Source: an uncultured Bdellovibrionales bacterium
Lineage (GTDB): Bacteria; Bdellovibrionota; Bdellovibrionia; Bdellovibrionales; UBA1609
Length of the DNA stretch: 24,998 nucleotides
Direction: 5' to 3'
Assembly (NCBI GenBank): GCA_937980625.1
Contig: CALJPJ010000177.1
Coordinates: 1 to 24,998 of the forward strand
Position numbers and translations under genes: made by a program. Positions 1 to 8,012 of the stretch are shown in pieces (position 1 is the first letter of the stretch; each line of letters begins with the position of its first letter). The notes under the pieces were generated by a model. It ran no database searches and was not told the origin of the DNA. It saw nothing but the letters and a program-made list of their open reading frames with translations.

Positions 1-2
1 CT

Positions 3-314
3 AATTTCCCTTTTTTTCAAGATGCATTAAAAAAATTTAGCGAAAATCAAATCTCAGAAAACAAACTAAAAAATTATATGTCACAAGAAGGCTTCCGAAC
101 ATCATCACAAAAATATGAAATAGAAATAACAATTGAAAAGACAAGGCTTTTTAAAATGATTAAAAATAGATTTATGTCCACATTTAATTATTTTACTGAT
201 GCAGAAATTGAGCAAGGACTTGCAGAAATAAATGAGAGATACCCAGATACTGATAATATTTTATTTTACGATGAATTAATTATTATTAATGCCAGTAAGA
301 AAGGCTTATACTAG
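3..314 (+). CDS. C-terminal part of a probable class I SAM-dependent methyltransferase (5' end outside window)
   Basis: The frame is open from the first bases of the window through a Met codon at 78 to the TAG at 312-314, so the gene starts upstream and only about 103 C-terminal residues are visible. The part seen has a segment rich in charged and aromatic residues around 'STFNYFTDAEIEQGLAEI' followed by a strand-like ending. This resembles the C-terminal cap of SAM-dependent methyltransferases of the Methyltransf_11/25 type, where a 'STF..FSDEE...GI.EI' stretch is common. The SAM-binding glycine motif would lie outside the window, so the family call is inferred from the tail alone. The family could be wrong, but the reading frame is convincing. 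Confidence 0.5.
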   Translation, partial: NFPFFQDALKKFSENQISENKLKNYMSQEGFRTSSQKYEIEITIEKTRLFKMIKNRFMSTFNYFTDAEIEQGLAEINERYPDTDNILFYDELIIINASKKGLY

Positions 315-458
315 GTACGTATAAATTAAAATGCCGGTGCCACTATTACCACTTAAGTACTAAAGTTAATTGAAATAGATTATATTTCCTAATTCGACAA
401 TAAACAATTTTTTTTATAAATCATCCTTGGATTATATTAAAACTATAGGAGATTTATA

Positions 459-1133
459 ATGAGCAAATTAATTTTTACATTAACAACAATGTTTTCACTT
501 TCAGCATTTTCAGGCCCTGACTTTGGTGCTTTTGTGAGTGGTGATAACCTAGTGCTTACATTATTAGTAGATAGGTGTAATGCACATAGTGCGTCTTTAA
601 ATTTAGCTAAAAATTGCACAAAGCCATTTTTAACGAAAGATTTTGTTACCACTTGTGAAGCTGAGATCTTAGTTAAGTCAACGGAAAGAGGTTGCTCAGA
701 CGCTAGAGTTGAAGCTCAAACTTTTGAAATTAACATACCGAAGCTGAATTTAAGAGACACGATAGATACATTATCACTGACAAAATACACTTCAGAATCT
801 TTAGAAGTAGCTTTGGATAGTGAGTTACAAGTTAGCGCTTTTTACACAGATAAAGTATTATACTTTTCACTGCTAGGTGATACTTGTAATAATATTAGTC
901 CTAGTATTTATGTTAACAAGTTTTGTGATAAAGATAGATTGACTAGGAATTTAGTTATTGATTGTCATGCAGAGTTGGGCTTCCTGCAAACAGAAAAGTA
1001 TTGTGGTCCAACTATTATCCCGCGTACAGCCACTATTAATATTGAAGACACTCAGATAGACCCTATGGCAAAGAAATTAGTGCTAGATGTTGAAGGCACG
1101 GAAATTGTAGTTCCACTTGAGGATAAGAGGTAA
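459..1133 (+). CDS. Secreted protein with two four-cysteine ladder modules
   Basis: A 224-residue protein with an N-terminal signal peptide (hydrophobic stretch at residues 3-17, likely cleaved near Ser18-Gly19). The ATG has a good ribosome binding site, AGGAG, eight bases upstream. Eight cysteines sit at residues 40, 53, 66, 79 and at 143, 156, 169, 182. Within each set of four the spacing is exactly 13 residues, and the two sets are offset by 103. Matching residues around the cysteines (LL-D-C, C-AE) show that the protein is an internal duplication of a roughly 100-residue module. The even number of cysteines and the export signal suggest disulfide-stabilised periplasmic or extracellular beta domains. 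I do not recognise the family and assign no function. The gene stands alone, between a methyltransferase tail and a repeat element. Confidence 0.8.
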   Translation: MSKLIFTLTTMFSLSAFSGPDFGAFVSGDNLVLTLLVDRCNAHSASLNLAKNCTKPFLTKDFVTTCEAEILVKSTERGCSDARVEAQTFEINIPKLNLRDTIDTLSLTKYTSESLEVALDSELQVSAFYTDKVLYFSLLGDTCNNISPSIYVNKFCDKDRLTRNLVIDCHAELGFLQTEKYCGPTIIPRTATINIEDTQIDPMAKKLVLDVEGTEIVVPLEDKR

Positions 1134-1181
1134 ATATTAGTGTTTCGAGGCACTTACTATGGGTGAGTGCTTTGAATACTA

Positions 1182-1221
1182 CCCAAATCTATGGATAAAA
1201 TTTAAATAAATTTCTTTATTG
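1182..1221. repeat. Left 40-bp terminal inverted repeat of the foldback element
   Basis: It is the exact reverse complement of 1328-1367 over all 40 positions. The base just outside on the left belongs to the ATACTA direct repeat. Confidence 0.85.
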
Positions 1222-1327
1222 TCTTCTCCAGAGTACGCTTACGGCAGCAGCGCGTCTTTGCACTTCGTCACCTTTTAGGTGAAGCAGATGCAGATACGCG
1301 AAGCGCGACACGACACTCTATAGAAGG

Positions 1328-1367
1328 CAATAAAGAAATTTATTTAAATTTTATCCATAGATTTGGG
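1328..1367. repeat. Right 40-bp terminal inverted repeat of the foldback element
   Basis: It is the exact reverse complement of 1182-1221. It is followed directly by the second copy of ATACTA at 1368-1373. Confidence 0.85.
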
Positions 1368-1549
1368 ATACTATTGTTTAAAGATCAAGTTAAAAGTAAG
1401 TTACCGGATTAAGTAGCTATAATTTAAGAAACTTAAATTAGGTATTTATAATTATTCATAAGTAATAATATTCATAGCCATAAGTATTTAACTATGGATG
1501 TTTAAGGCATGTTTTGTTATGTATGAGTCTATAAACAAAAGGGTGTATT

Positions 1550-3379
1550 ATGAACAAAATTAAATTGCTAATATTATTAGTTTCGACATTATTCTTAAGC
1601 TTAACATCTTGTAGCACTGGTAGTAAAAAAACTTACACAATTGAAGAAATTAAAGCTGAAAGTAAAAAATTAGATTCATTTTTTGCTAAACAGTTTGAAC
1701 AATCTCTACAGAGATACCCAACTTTTCTTACCTATATAGGACGTAAAGAGCAGTATGATAAACTCAATAATAATTCATATGAGTACGCTCAAGATTCAAT
1801 AAATTTAGAAATAGAGAGTTTAAAAGAACTTGAACAAATAAATTATGATGCATTAGATGCTCAGAGTAAAGTGAGTTATAAACTCTATGAAAAAAGTGTG
1901 AAAGAATCTAAAGATGATTTTAAATATTATTATCATGGTTTTTTTGTTTCTCAAATGTTTGGTGATCATTCAAGAATACCAAGCTTTATGATTAATATGC
2001 ATTTAATAGCTAATGAAAAAGATGGAAATGACTACGTATCACGATTATATGGTTTTAATAGGTTTTTTGATCAATTATTAGTTAATTTAAAAAAACAAGA
2101 AAAGATGGGTGTTCGCATGCCAAACTTTTCTTTTGATAAAGTAATTAGAGATAGTGAAAATATAATTTCTGGATTTCCTTTTCAAAAAAATGCTAAGCCT
2201 AGTACTTTGTATAAAGATTTAAGTGACAAACTTGTTAAGGCTAAAATCTCTAAAAGTAAAAGAAATAAAATTTTAAAAAACTCAGAAGCAGCACTTTTAA
2301 AATCTGTTAAGCCAGCTTACACAAAGTTTATTGCCTATATGAAAGAGTTAAAAAAAGTCAGTCCAGGTAACGATGGTGTGTGGAGTTTGCCGGATGGCAA
2401 AGCCTATTATAAAAATCGTTTAAAGAGAATAACTACAACTGATAAGACTGCTGAGCAAATTCATCAGCTTGGTCTTTCAGAGGTAAAAAGAATACGTGGT
2501 GAAATGGAAGTTATAATGAAAAAAGTAGCTTTCAAAGGGTCACTTAATGACTTTTTTAAATTTATGAAGTCATCAAAAAAGTTTTACTACTCTAATTCAA
2601 AACAAGGAAGACAAAGTTACTTAAAAGATACTAATAAAATTATTTCTAATATTAAGCCAAAGTTAGACTTGATATTTAATACAAAACCGAAAGCTGATGT
2701 TGTGGTGAAGCCAGTTGAAGCTTTTAGAGAAAAGTCTGCTGGTATAGCTTTTTACCAAAGCCCAGCTTTAAATGGTTCGCGCCCAGGGATTTACTACGTG
2801 AACCTGTCAGACATGAGCTCTGTGGCAAAATATGATATGGAGGCTTTGGCTTATCATGAAGCATTGCCTGGGCACCATATGCAACTAGCTATTAGCCAAG
2901 AGTTAAAAAACTTACCAATGTTTAGAAAGTTAGGTGGTTATACAGCATACTCTGAAGGGTGGGGTTTATATTCTGAATATATCCCTAAAGAAATGGGTTT
3001 TTACAGAGACCCTTATTCTGATTTTGGTCGCTTAAGTATGGAAATGTGGAGGGCTTGTAGATTAGTAGTAGATACAGGAATCCATCACTATAAATGGTCG
3101 AGAGAAAAAGCTTTAAAATATTTAGATGATAATACTCCAAATTCAACAGATGAAAAAGTGAAGGGTATTGAACGTTATATAGTAATGCCGGGACAGGCTA
3201 CAGCTTATAAGATTGGACAATTAAAAATATTAAACTTAAGAAAAAAAGCTAAATTAGCCTTAGGTGGTAGTTTTGATATTAGAGAGTTCCATGATGTAGT
3301 TTTAACTAATGGCTCGGTACCTTTAGATATTTTAGAAAGTAATGTTGATACATATATAAAAAATAAAAAAAGTTTATAA
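1550..3379 (+). CDS. DUF885 family lipoprotein, putative zinc peptidase
   Basis: A 609-residue lipoprotein. The signal peptide ends in the lipobox L-T-S-C with the lipidated Cys at residue 21, so it should be anchored in the outer or inner membrane facing the periplasm. The DUF885 family is defined by a C-terminal HExxxGH zinc-type motif, seen here as HEALPGHH at residues 436-443, followed by the conserved E-G-W motif (YSEGWGLYSE) about 35 residues later. The length is normal for the family. Members are thought to be metallopeptidases, but the substrate is unknown. GGGTG upstream of the ATG serves as ribosome binding site. The gene is monocistronic, and its 3' end meets the minus-strand hydrolase gene directly at a shared hairpin. 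Confidence 0.9.
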   Translation: MNKIKLLILLVSTLFLSLTSCSTGSKKTYTIEEIKAESKKLDSFFAKQFEQSLQRYPTFLTYIGRKEQYDKLNNNSYEYAQDSINLEIESLKELEQINYDALDAQSKVSYKLYEKSVKESKDDFKYYYHGFFVSQMFGDHSRIPSFMINMHLIANEKDGNDYVSRLYGFNRFFDQLLVNLKKQEKMGVRMPNFSFDKVIRDSENIISGFPFQKNAKPSTLYKDLSDKLVKAKISKSKRNKILKNSEAALLKSVKPAYTKFIAYMKELKKVSPGNDGVWSLPDGKAYYKNRLKRITTTDKTAEQIHQLGLSEVKRIRGEMEVIMKKVAFKGSLNDFFKFMKSSKKFYYSNSKQGRQSYLKDTNKIISNIKPKLDLIFNTKPKADVVVKPVEAFREKSAGIAFYQSPALNGSRPGIYYVNLSDMSSVAKYDMEALAYHEALPGHHMQLAISQELKNLPMFRKLGGYTAYSEGWGLYSEYIPKEMGFYRDPYSDFGRLSMEMWRACRLVVDTGIHHYKWSREKALKYLDDNTPNSTDEKVKGIERYIVMPGQATAYKIGQLKILNLRKKAKLALGGSFDIREFHDVVLTNGSVPLDILESNVDTYIKNKKSL

Positions 3380-4189
3380 TTAGCTAATAAAGTTTATTAG
3401 CTTTTGAGCCGTAGATGAAGATTTAATGATCCTATGGTGGCCAAGTCCACTTGTAGTTATAAAAGCTCCACCTGACCATGCTTTTTGTAGTTTTTGGAAG
3501 CGGTCATATGGAACCTCTTTATCGTCAGTATCGTGTATAACAATAACTTTGGTTATTAGAGATAGGTCATTTGAAATCAAGCTTGTGCTTTCGATGGTTT
3601 GGCCAATAATTTTTTCAACTTTATTTATTAAGTAGTTAAAAGCTTTATCGTTAATTTTAATTCTATTTTTAAAATTAGAAAAAATTATGGGTACAATTGC
3701 TGGTGCGCCTATAATACCAATAAAGTTTGGTTTAGACATGTAGTTTAAAAGAAGGGCCATGCTAGCTCCGCCAAAAGAGTGACCAATAATAGCGTGGGGT
3801 TTTGATTTATTCTCTTTTATGTCGTTAGCTAGAGCTTTAGCAAAATCAACTAAGTTAATAAAGTAACCAGGGGAGTCGCCATGAGCTGGTCCATCCCAAG
3901 TGATCACTTTGTAGCCGGCCTCAGTAAATTGAGGTATAATTTTATAATATGTGGAGCCACGAGAAGCCCAGCCATGAATTAACCAAACCTCTGGCCCTGA
4001 ACCCCATGATTTTATAGCTCTTTTTGAGCTTAAATTTATTGACTCTCCAGTTTGCCAAAACTTTAACTCAGCTTCTGATCGTTTACTTTTATTAACAAAA
4101 CTAAATAGTTTTAAGGCAATAGTGGCAGTGGTGCGTGGAAATACGGGTGAGACATACTTGAAAAAAGTAGGTATTAACTTGAGTAGCAT
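3380..4189 (-). CDS. Alpha/beta hydrolase
   Basis: A 269-residue alpha/beta-hydrolase-fold protein. The oxyanion-hole region is IHGWASRG near residues 71-78. The nucleophile elbow is GHSFGG at 136-141 with Ser138. The acid is probably one of the aspartates in HDTDDKEVP (219-227), and the base is a histidine of GLGHHR (248-253). The N-terminal 20 residues are hydrophobic but lack a clear cleavage site. Close relatives are annotated as hydrolases or lysophospholipases, and the substrate cannot be read from the sequence. Its stop codon directly abuts the end of the convergent DUF885 gene. The start has only a weak upstream GGAA, so the exact N-terminus is less certain. Confidence 0.85.
   Translation of the reverse strand: MLLKLIPTFFKYVSPVFPRTTATIALKLFSFVNKSKRSEAELKFWQTGESINLSSKRAIKSWGSGPEVWLIHGWASRGSTYYKIIPQFTEAGYKVITWDGPAHGDSPGYFINLVDFAKALANDIKENKSKPHAIIGHSFGGASMALLLNYMSKPNFIGIIGAPAIVPIIFSNFKNRIKINDKAFNYLINKVEKIIGQTIESTSLISNDLSLITKVIVIHDTDDKEVPYDRFQKLQKAWSGGAFITTSGLGHHRIIKSSSTAQKLINFIS
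3382..3402 (+). terminator. Hairpin at the end of the DUF885 gene
   Basis: A perfect 10-bp stem (AGCTAATAAA / TTTATTAGCT) with a single-base loop, placed directly after the plus-strand stop codon and followed by TTTG. It lies inside the last codons of the convergent hydrolase gene, so the same bases code for that protein's C-terminus. The T-tract is short, so the strength is uncertain. Confidence 0.55.
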
Positions 4190-4241
4190 ATATTTATTAT
4201 TCCCAAATAAAAAATTAATTATAAACAGTTTATATCATAGT

Positions 4242-4451
4242 TTAATCGAGTTTTAGTACATCTGATAAATAAAGTTGTTCAACTTTTGTTCGAGCCCAAG
4301 GGGTTCTGCGTAAAAACTTTAAACTAGATTTGATACTAGGGTCGTAATTGAAACAACGTATTTTAACAATTTCACCCATCCTTTTAAAACCAAGCTCTTT
4401 TACAAGCTCGTTCAAAATAAATTCGAGTGTTTTTCCTTCAAGTGGATCCAT
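4242..4451 (-). CDS. VF530 family DNA-binding protein
   Basis: A 69-residue protein matching the VF530 family (DUF2132): the opening 'DPLEGKTLEFILNELV', a central 'GE.VKI.CF..DPSIKSSLKFLR' core and the closing 'TPWAR.KVE.LYL' are all present, and the length is normal. The family was named from a Vibrio fischeri protein with a small helical fold and reported DNA-binding character; its cellular role is not established. No strong ribosome binding site precedes the ATG. It lies downstream of the terminator of the lipoprotein gene and so probably has its own promoter within 4452-4482. Confidence 0.88.
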   Translation of the reverse strand: MDPLEGKTLEFILNELVKELGFKRMGEIVKIRCFNYDPSIKSSLKFLRRTPWARTKVEQLYLSDVLKLD

Positions 4452-4482
4452 GATTTACTTATATAGAATAATAAAAAAAAAA

Positions 4483-4508
4483 GCCAAGTATTTTAATAAT
4501 TACTTGGC
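4483..4508 (-). terminator. Rho-independent terminator of the small lipoprotein gene
   Basis: GCCAAGTA / TACTTGGC form a perfect 8-bp stem around a 10-base loop. Read on the minus strand, the stem is followed by a run of about ten T residues. It lies 24 bases past the stop of the lipoprotein gene. On the plus strand it has only a short TTTA tail. Confidence 0.85.
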
Positions 4509-4531
4509 TTTATTAGTTGAGTGAAAACAAA

Positions 4532-4927
4532 TTAATTTGTTTTTGAAGTACATTTGAACCCAGCAAATTCAATATTTGTTTTTATTTTATTAAGTACGTT
4601 AGTACAGATTTTAGGATTAGTTTGCCCCCAAGCTACCTGGGTTGTTGATCCAAATTTTGTGTATTCAACTGTACATTTATCTTTTATTTTATTTACTTTA
4701 ATAGTGCGTGGAGTACCTTCCACATTACATGTGTAGCTATTACTGATAGCGGGAGTGGTTGGATCTTTTTTTAGAATTTTTGTTATAGGTTGTTGAGGAA
4801 TTGGTTCATTAACAATTGGTGGTTGCAAAGGCTTAATATCAGTTACATCGGTAGTTTTTGGCTTACTAGTACATGATATGCTAAGCCCAAAGCAACCAAT
4901 TAAAACGATACAATTGATATTCTTCAT
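4532..4927 (-). CDS. Small lipoprotein with a four-cysteine C-terminal domain
   Basis: A 131-residue protein beginning with a lipoprotein-type signal peptide; the likely lipidated Cys is residue 19 after L-S-I-S. Residues 20-60 are a Pro/Thr-rich linker, typical of a tether to a membrane. The C-terminal domain (about 64-128) has cysteines at 67, 85, 108 and 126, which could form two disulfides. No family was recognised. The ATG is preceded by GGAGAG at a normal distance. Directly upstream of that, in the mRNA leader, lies the hairpin of repeat copy A. A strong terminator follows the gene, so it is a single-gene unit. Confidence 0.75.
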   Translation of the reverse strand: MKNINCIVLIGCFGLSISCTSKPKTTDVTDIKPLQPPIVNEPIPQQPITKILKKDPTTPAISNSYTCNVEGTPRTIKVNKIKDKCTVEYTKFGSTTQVAWGQTNPKICTNVLNKIKTNIEFAGFKCTSKTN

Positions 4928-4939
4928 ATTTATCTCTCC

Positions 4940-5007
4940 TTAGCTTGAGATATGCCATAGGCATGAGGCTCAAGCGCTACAAGTTAAATAAAATTTATAA
5001 CGAATCG
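4940..5007. repeat. 68-bp hairpin repeat, copy A
   Basis: Copy A matches copy B (5052-5119) at 67 of 68 positions. It contains a nested hairpin at 4943-4975: an outer GCTTGAG/CTCAAGC stem and an inner ATGCC-ATA-GGCAT stem. On the minus strand its end is immediately next to the ribosome binding site of the lipoprotein gene, so it would lie in that mRNA's leader. A second stem-loop (4994-5032, ATCGTCC/GGACGAT core with outer TTTATA/TATAAA) begins within the repeat and ends in the spacer. Confidence 0.85.
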
Positions 5008-5051
5008 TCCTGATTGGACGATGCGGTATAAACTTTTAAATCCTAAAAAAA

Positions 5052-5119
5052 TTAGCTTGAGATATGCCATAGGCATGAGGCTCAAGCGCTACAAATTAAA
5101 TAAAATTTATAACGAATCG
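5052..5119. repeat. 68-bp hairpin repeat, copy B
   Basis: The second, direct copy, 112 bp from copy A, with one substitution (AAA for AAG near 5094). The GCTTGAG/CTCAAGC hairpin is intact. The second stem-loop present after copy A is missing its right half here, so the duplication stops at 5119. Confidence 0.85.
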
Positions 5120-5281
5120 CCTTTGTAGGGTTCAAAGTTATTAAATTTTACAACAATAACTAAAGCATAATTGAGTCCAATTTATATAGTGTTCAAGTGC
5201 ATATATATTTGATTTCAAATAAATTGAATCATATTTGGCGAGAGAAATTTACAAATTAGGTGACAAAAAATGGAGCTGGTA

Positions 5282-6133
5282 TTATGAAATTTTAATTATA
5301 ATGATTCCAGAAACAATTAATATTAAGGCTAACACTTTAGTTTTGTATATTTTTTCTTTTAATATAAAAACACCTAATAAAGTGGCAATTACTATTGAAA
5401 ACTCTCTGAGTGCAACAACATAGGATGTTGGTTCTTTTGTAAAGGCCCATAATACAATTAAGTAGGCAAAAGCACCAAAGCTAGCAATTGTGAAAGCTTC
5501 AAGCTTATGTTTTTTCAAAACTACTTTAATTGGCTTTCTAAACTTAGTGAGCATAATTGGTAAGGCAAAAATAGTAGTTGCCAAGTTTATTATTGCTACA
5601 AAAAAGAACTCAGGAACATATTGAACACCTCTACTGTCCGCCAGAGAATATGATGAAATAATAATGCCGACACCAACGGCAATGAAAAATGCTTTTGCAT
5701 CTTTGCTACTTCTAAGAACTTCAGCCAAACCAATAACAAAAGTTCCAAGAATAATACAAGAAATTCCAACTATGCCGAAATTAGATATATTATCAAATTT
5801 TAAGAGGTAGGCAAAGATAGTTGTGAAAGCAATGCCGCAGCCTCTTGCAACTGGGTATACCACTGAAATCTCACCAACTGTATAAGCCCAACTTAGCATT
5901 AGTACGTAAAAACAGTGTATGAACCCAGAAAGACAAATAAAATATAATGAGTTTATTGTAAATGTGGAAAAGTCAGTGAATAAAGCTGATATCGGAACTG
6001 CTAAGGCTCCAAAAAACAACCAGCCAACTAATAAAAGTGAACTTTTGTGAGCTGTTGATTTTTTTGCATAAAAATTCCAAGATGCCTGAAAAAAAGCAGA
6101 TGCTAAAACAGCAAAGAAAACTAAACTACTCAT
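5282..6133 (-). CDS. EamA/DMT family transporter
   Basis: A 283-residue inner-membrane protein with about ten hydrophobic segments in two similar halves, the pattern of the EamA (drug/metabolite transporter) superfamily. The N-terminus (ASAFFQASWNFYAKKS) and the centre (VVYPVARGCGIAFTTIFAYLL) match typical EamA helices with the conserved polar and proline residues. These carriers export or import small metabolites, and the substrate cannot be deduced. The ribosome binding site AAGGTGA overlaps the stop codon of the upstream radD gene, and only 12 bases separate the genes, so the two are surely cotranscribed. Confidence 0.88.
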   Translation of the reverse strand: MSSLVFFAVLASAFFQASWNFYAKKSTAHKSSLLLVGWLFFGALAVPISALFTDFSTFTINSLYFICLSGFIHCFYVLMLSWAYTVGEISVVYPVARGCGIAFTTIFAYLLKFDNISNFGIVGISCIILGTFVIGLAEVLRSSKDAKAFFIAVGVGIIISSYSLADSRGVQYVPEFFFVAIINLATTIFALPIMLTKFRKPIKVVLKKHKLEAFTIASFGAFAYLIVLWAFTKEPTSYVVALREFSIVIATLLGVFILKEKIYKTKVLALILIVSGIIIIKIS

Positions 6134-6145
6134 TGATTAATCACC

Positions 6146-7906
6146 TTAATAGTCCTTTATGTTTCGTTTAGAAATCTCTTCAATAAATATTTTTTCAGTG
6201 ATCCGCCAAAATTTACCCTGCTTACGGCCAATAACATAAGCGGGCATTCTTAAGTAATTTTGAGCATTGACGACTTGATTAACAGATTTAATATCCAAAC
6301 GCATTTCTGGTTTTTTCATATGTGAGCGTAAAAAATTAATATTAAATTTTTTCAAGGCAGTTTGGTTGTTGAGATAATGAACTTCAGATAAATAATCACC
6401 ATTAAAATCATAGTACTTAACTTCTAAAAAAGAATTTCCGTTTTTATCAGCTCTCTCAAGCATTTCAATGGAGTCTGGAGTTAGTACGTGGGCATTTTTT
6501 GATAGACGAGCCTGTTTAAGTTTAGTATCAGCATCTATGAGTTGGTTTTTACATGATGTACATTCACGAGCTGTAATATCATTTCTATGGCCACATTCAT
6601 TACAGATTTTAAATCGAAATAAATATCCACAGGCTTTGTATTCATAGGTATCAGGGTCGTGAATTCCGCCGCGACATTTGCGACCATAGTGCTCAAGGAT
6701 ATAACCATCGTGATCAAGCTTTCCCCAAAAATTATTTTCAAACCCACATTGCGGGCAAGGAATAATGACAGCGACAGAGTCTTTGACAGTTTTATTTTCG
6801 TTAACAGTAGGGCTATAAATATCATAACCCATGCCTGTATAATCTAAAATATAACATTCTTTTTTATTGTTTTCGAGCCGTAAGCCTCGGCCAATAATCT
6901 GTTGGTATAAACTCACAGACTCTGTTGGTCTGAGAATAGCTATAACATCAACATGAGGAGCGTCAAAACCAGTAGTCAACACAGAAACATTAACAAGGTA
7001 TTTAAATTTTTTATCTTTAAAGTCATTAATAATTTGATCTCGGTCAGAGTCTTCAGTTTCGCCTAATATAATTTTAGCTTCATTTTTAGGTAAGCAGCTT
7101 AAAATTTCATTGGCATGTTTAACGGTACTACTAAAAATCATTACACCAGTGCGATTATATTTTTCAGTAATATCAATAATATTTTTAACAATTAATGGAG
7201 TTAAGCGTTTTTGTTTTTTTAAAACCTCTTCAATTTGTGCTGTGGAAAAAGATTTTCCACTTTCATTTAACTCTGAGAAGTCATAACAAGTCACAGGAAT
7301 ATTCACAGTGATTGGAGGAGTTAAGTACTTATTGTTAATCATATATTTGAGAGAGAGTTCATAAATACATTGTTTAAAAAAGCGAGGCTCTGTCGTTCGA
7401 GAGATGCCGTCGTGGCTATAATTGTATATCCAACCTAAGCCTAGGCGATATGGTGTTGCAGTGAGCCCGAGTACACATAATGAAGGGTTAATCAATTTTA
7501 ATTTTTTTATAACTTGTGAGTATTGAGAATCATTTTCGATACTCACGCGATGACATTCATCAATAATAAGCAAAGTAAAGCCAGAAAAAAAATCATCACT
7601 AGCATTGGCAACAGATTGAATACTGCCAAAAATAACCTTTTGTGCGGAGTCTTTTTTATTAAGACCAGCTGAGTAAATACCAGCTTTTAAATTATAACTT
7701 TCGTATTTATTGTGGTTTTGCTCAATGAGCTCTTTAACATGAGCTAAAACTAGCACTCTCCCTTTGGCAATTTTGGCAAGCTCAGCAATAACTAAGCTTT
7801 TACCAGCGCCTGTGGGTAAAACTATAACTGCGGGATCACGTTTTTTTTTAAAGTATTTTATAGCGCAGTCAACAGCTTGTTGTTGGTAATCTCTTAGTTT
7901 GAACAT
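6146..7906 (-). CDS. radD: RadD-like superfamily 2 helicase
   Basis: A 586-residue SF2 helicase, the same length as Escherichia coli RadD (YejH). Motifs seen are the Q-type start LRDYQQQAV, Walker A PTGAGKS at 31-37, DECH box at 116-119, motif III TAT at 149-151, and motif VI QIIGRGLR at 336-343. A cysteine-rich zinc-binding insert follows, with CxxC pairs at 384/387, 435/438 and 449/452 plus Cys411 and Cys426; this tail separates RadD from plain UvrB-like helicases. RadD is known to assist DNA damage repair and RecA-dependent recombination intermediates. The gene leads an operon with the EamA transporter and is divergent from the 8013 hydrolase gene. Confidence 0.88.
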   Translation of the reverse strand: MFKLRDYQQQAVDCAIKYFKKKRDPAVIVLPTGAGKSLVIAELAKIAKGRVLVLAHVKELIEQNHNKYESYNLKAGIYSAGLNKKDSAQKVIFGSIQSVANASDDFFSGFTLLIIDECHRVSIENDSQYSQVIKKLKLINPSLCVLGLTATPYRLGLGWIYNYSHDGISRTTEPRFFKQCIYELSLKYMINNKYLTPPITVNIPVTCYDFSELNESGKSFSTAQIEEVLKKQKRLTPLIVKNIIDITEKYNRTGVMIFSSTVKHANEILSCLPKNEAKIILGETEDSDRDQIINDFKDKKFKYLVNVSVLTTGFDAPHVDVIAILRPTESVSLYQQIIGRGLRLENNKKECYILDYTGMGYDIYSPTVNENKTVKDSVAVIIPCPQCGFENNFWGKLDHDGYILEHYGRKCRGGIHDPDTYEYKACGYLFRFKICNECGHRNDITARECTSCKNQLIDADTKLKQARLSKNAHVLTPDSIEMLERADKNGNSFLEVKYYDFNGDYLSEVHYLNNQTALKKFNINFLRSHMKKPEMRLDIKSVNQVVNAQNYLRMPAYVIGRKQGKFWRITEKIFIEEISKRNIKDY

Positions 7907-8012
7907 CTTATTTGTTTATATTTATTAATCGATTTTGTCATTCTATAATTGTTTAAATATCTAGTTTTAAGTATACTCATTGAGCTGACTTAGTTATTTT
8001 TTTGGAGAGCAA

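Larger units (their letters stand above)
1176..1373. mobile_element. MITE-like foldback element with 6-bp target site duplication
   Basis: The element proper spans 1182-1367 (186 bp). Its ends, 1182-1221 and 1328-1367, are perfect 40-bp inverted repeats starting CCCAAATCTATGG. It is flanked by the direct repeat ATACTA at 1176-1181 and 1368-1373, which looks like a target site duplication. The interior continues as an imperfect foldback: 1222-1234 pairs with 1315-1327 at 10 of 13 positions, and a small central hairpin (CACC..GGTG) sits near 1268-1281. The interior is clearly richer in G and C than the surrounding DNA. No open reading frame fits inside, so it would need a transposase supplied elsewhere. 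This is the structure of a miniature inverted-repeat transposable element; the family is not identified. Confidence 0.8.
4928..5281. promoter_or_regulatory. Leader and intergenic region upstream of the small lipoprotein gene
   Basis: This 354-bp gap lies between the end of the EamA transporter gene and the start of the lipoprotein gene, both on the minus strand. It holds the two hairpin repeats and, at 5120-5281, AT-rich sequence with no convincing coding frame. The hairpin closest to the gene ends three bases from the ribosome binding site, which is the geometry of a translational control element. That role is inference only. Confidence 0.45.

Noticed and set aside
5235..5423. 62-codon plus-strand frame overlapping the EamA gene end
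   Set aside because: Most of it is antisense to the conserved transporter, and it has no ribosome binding site or domain.
6535..6825. 96-codon minus-strand frame inside radD
   Set aside because: It lies wholly within the zinc-finger part of radD in another frame, has no family signal, and radD itself is strongly supported.
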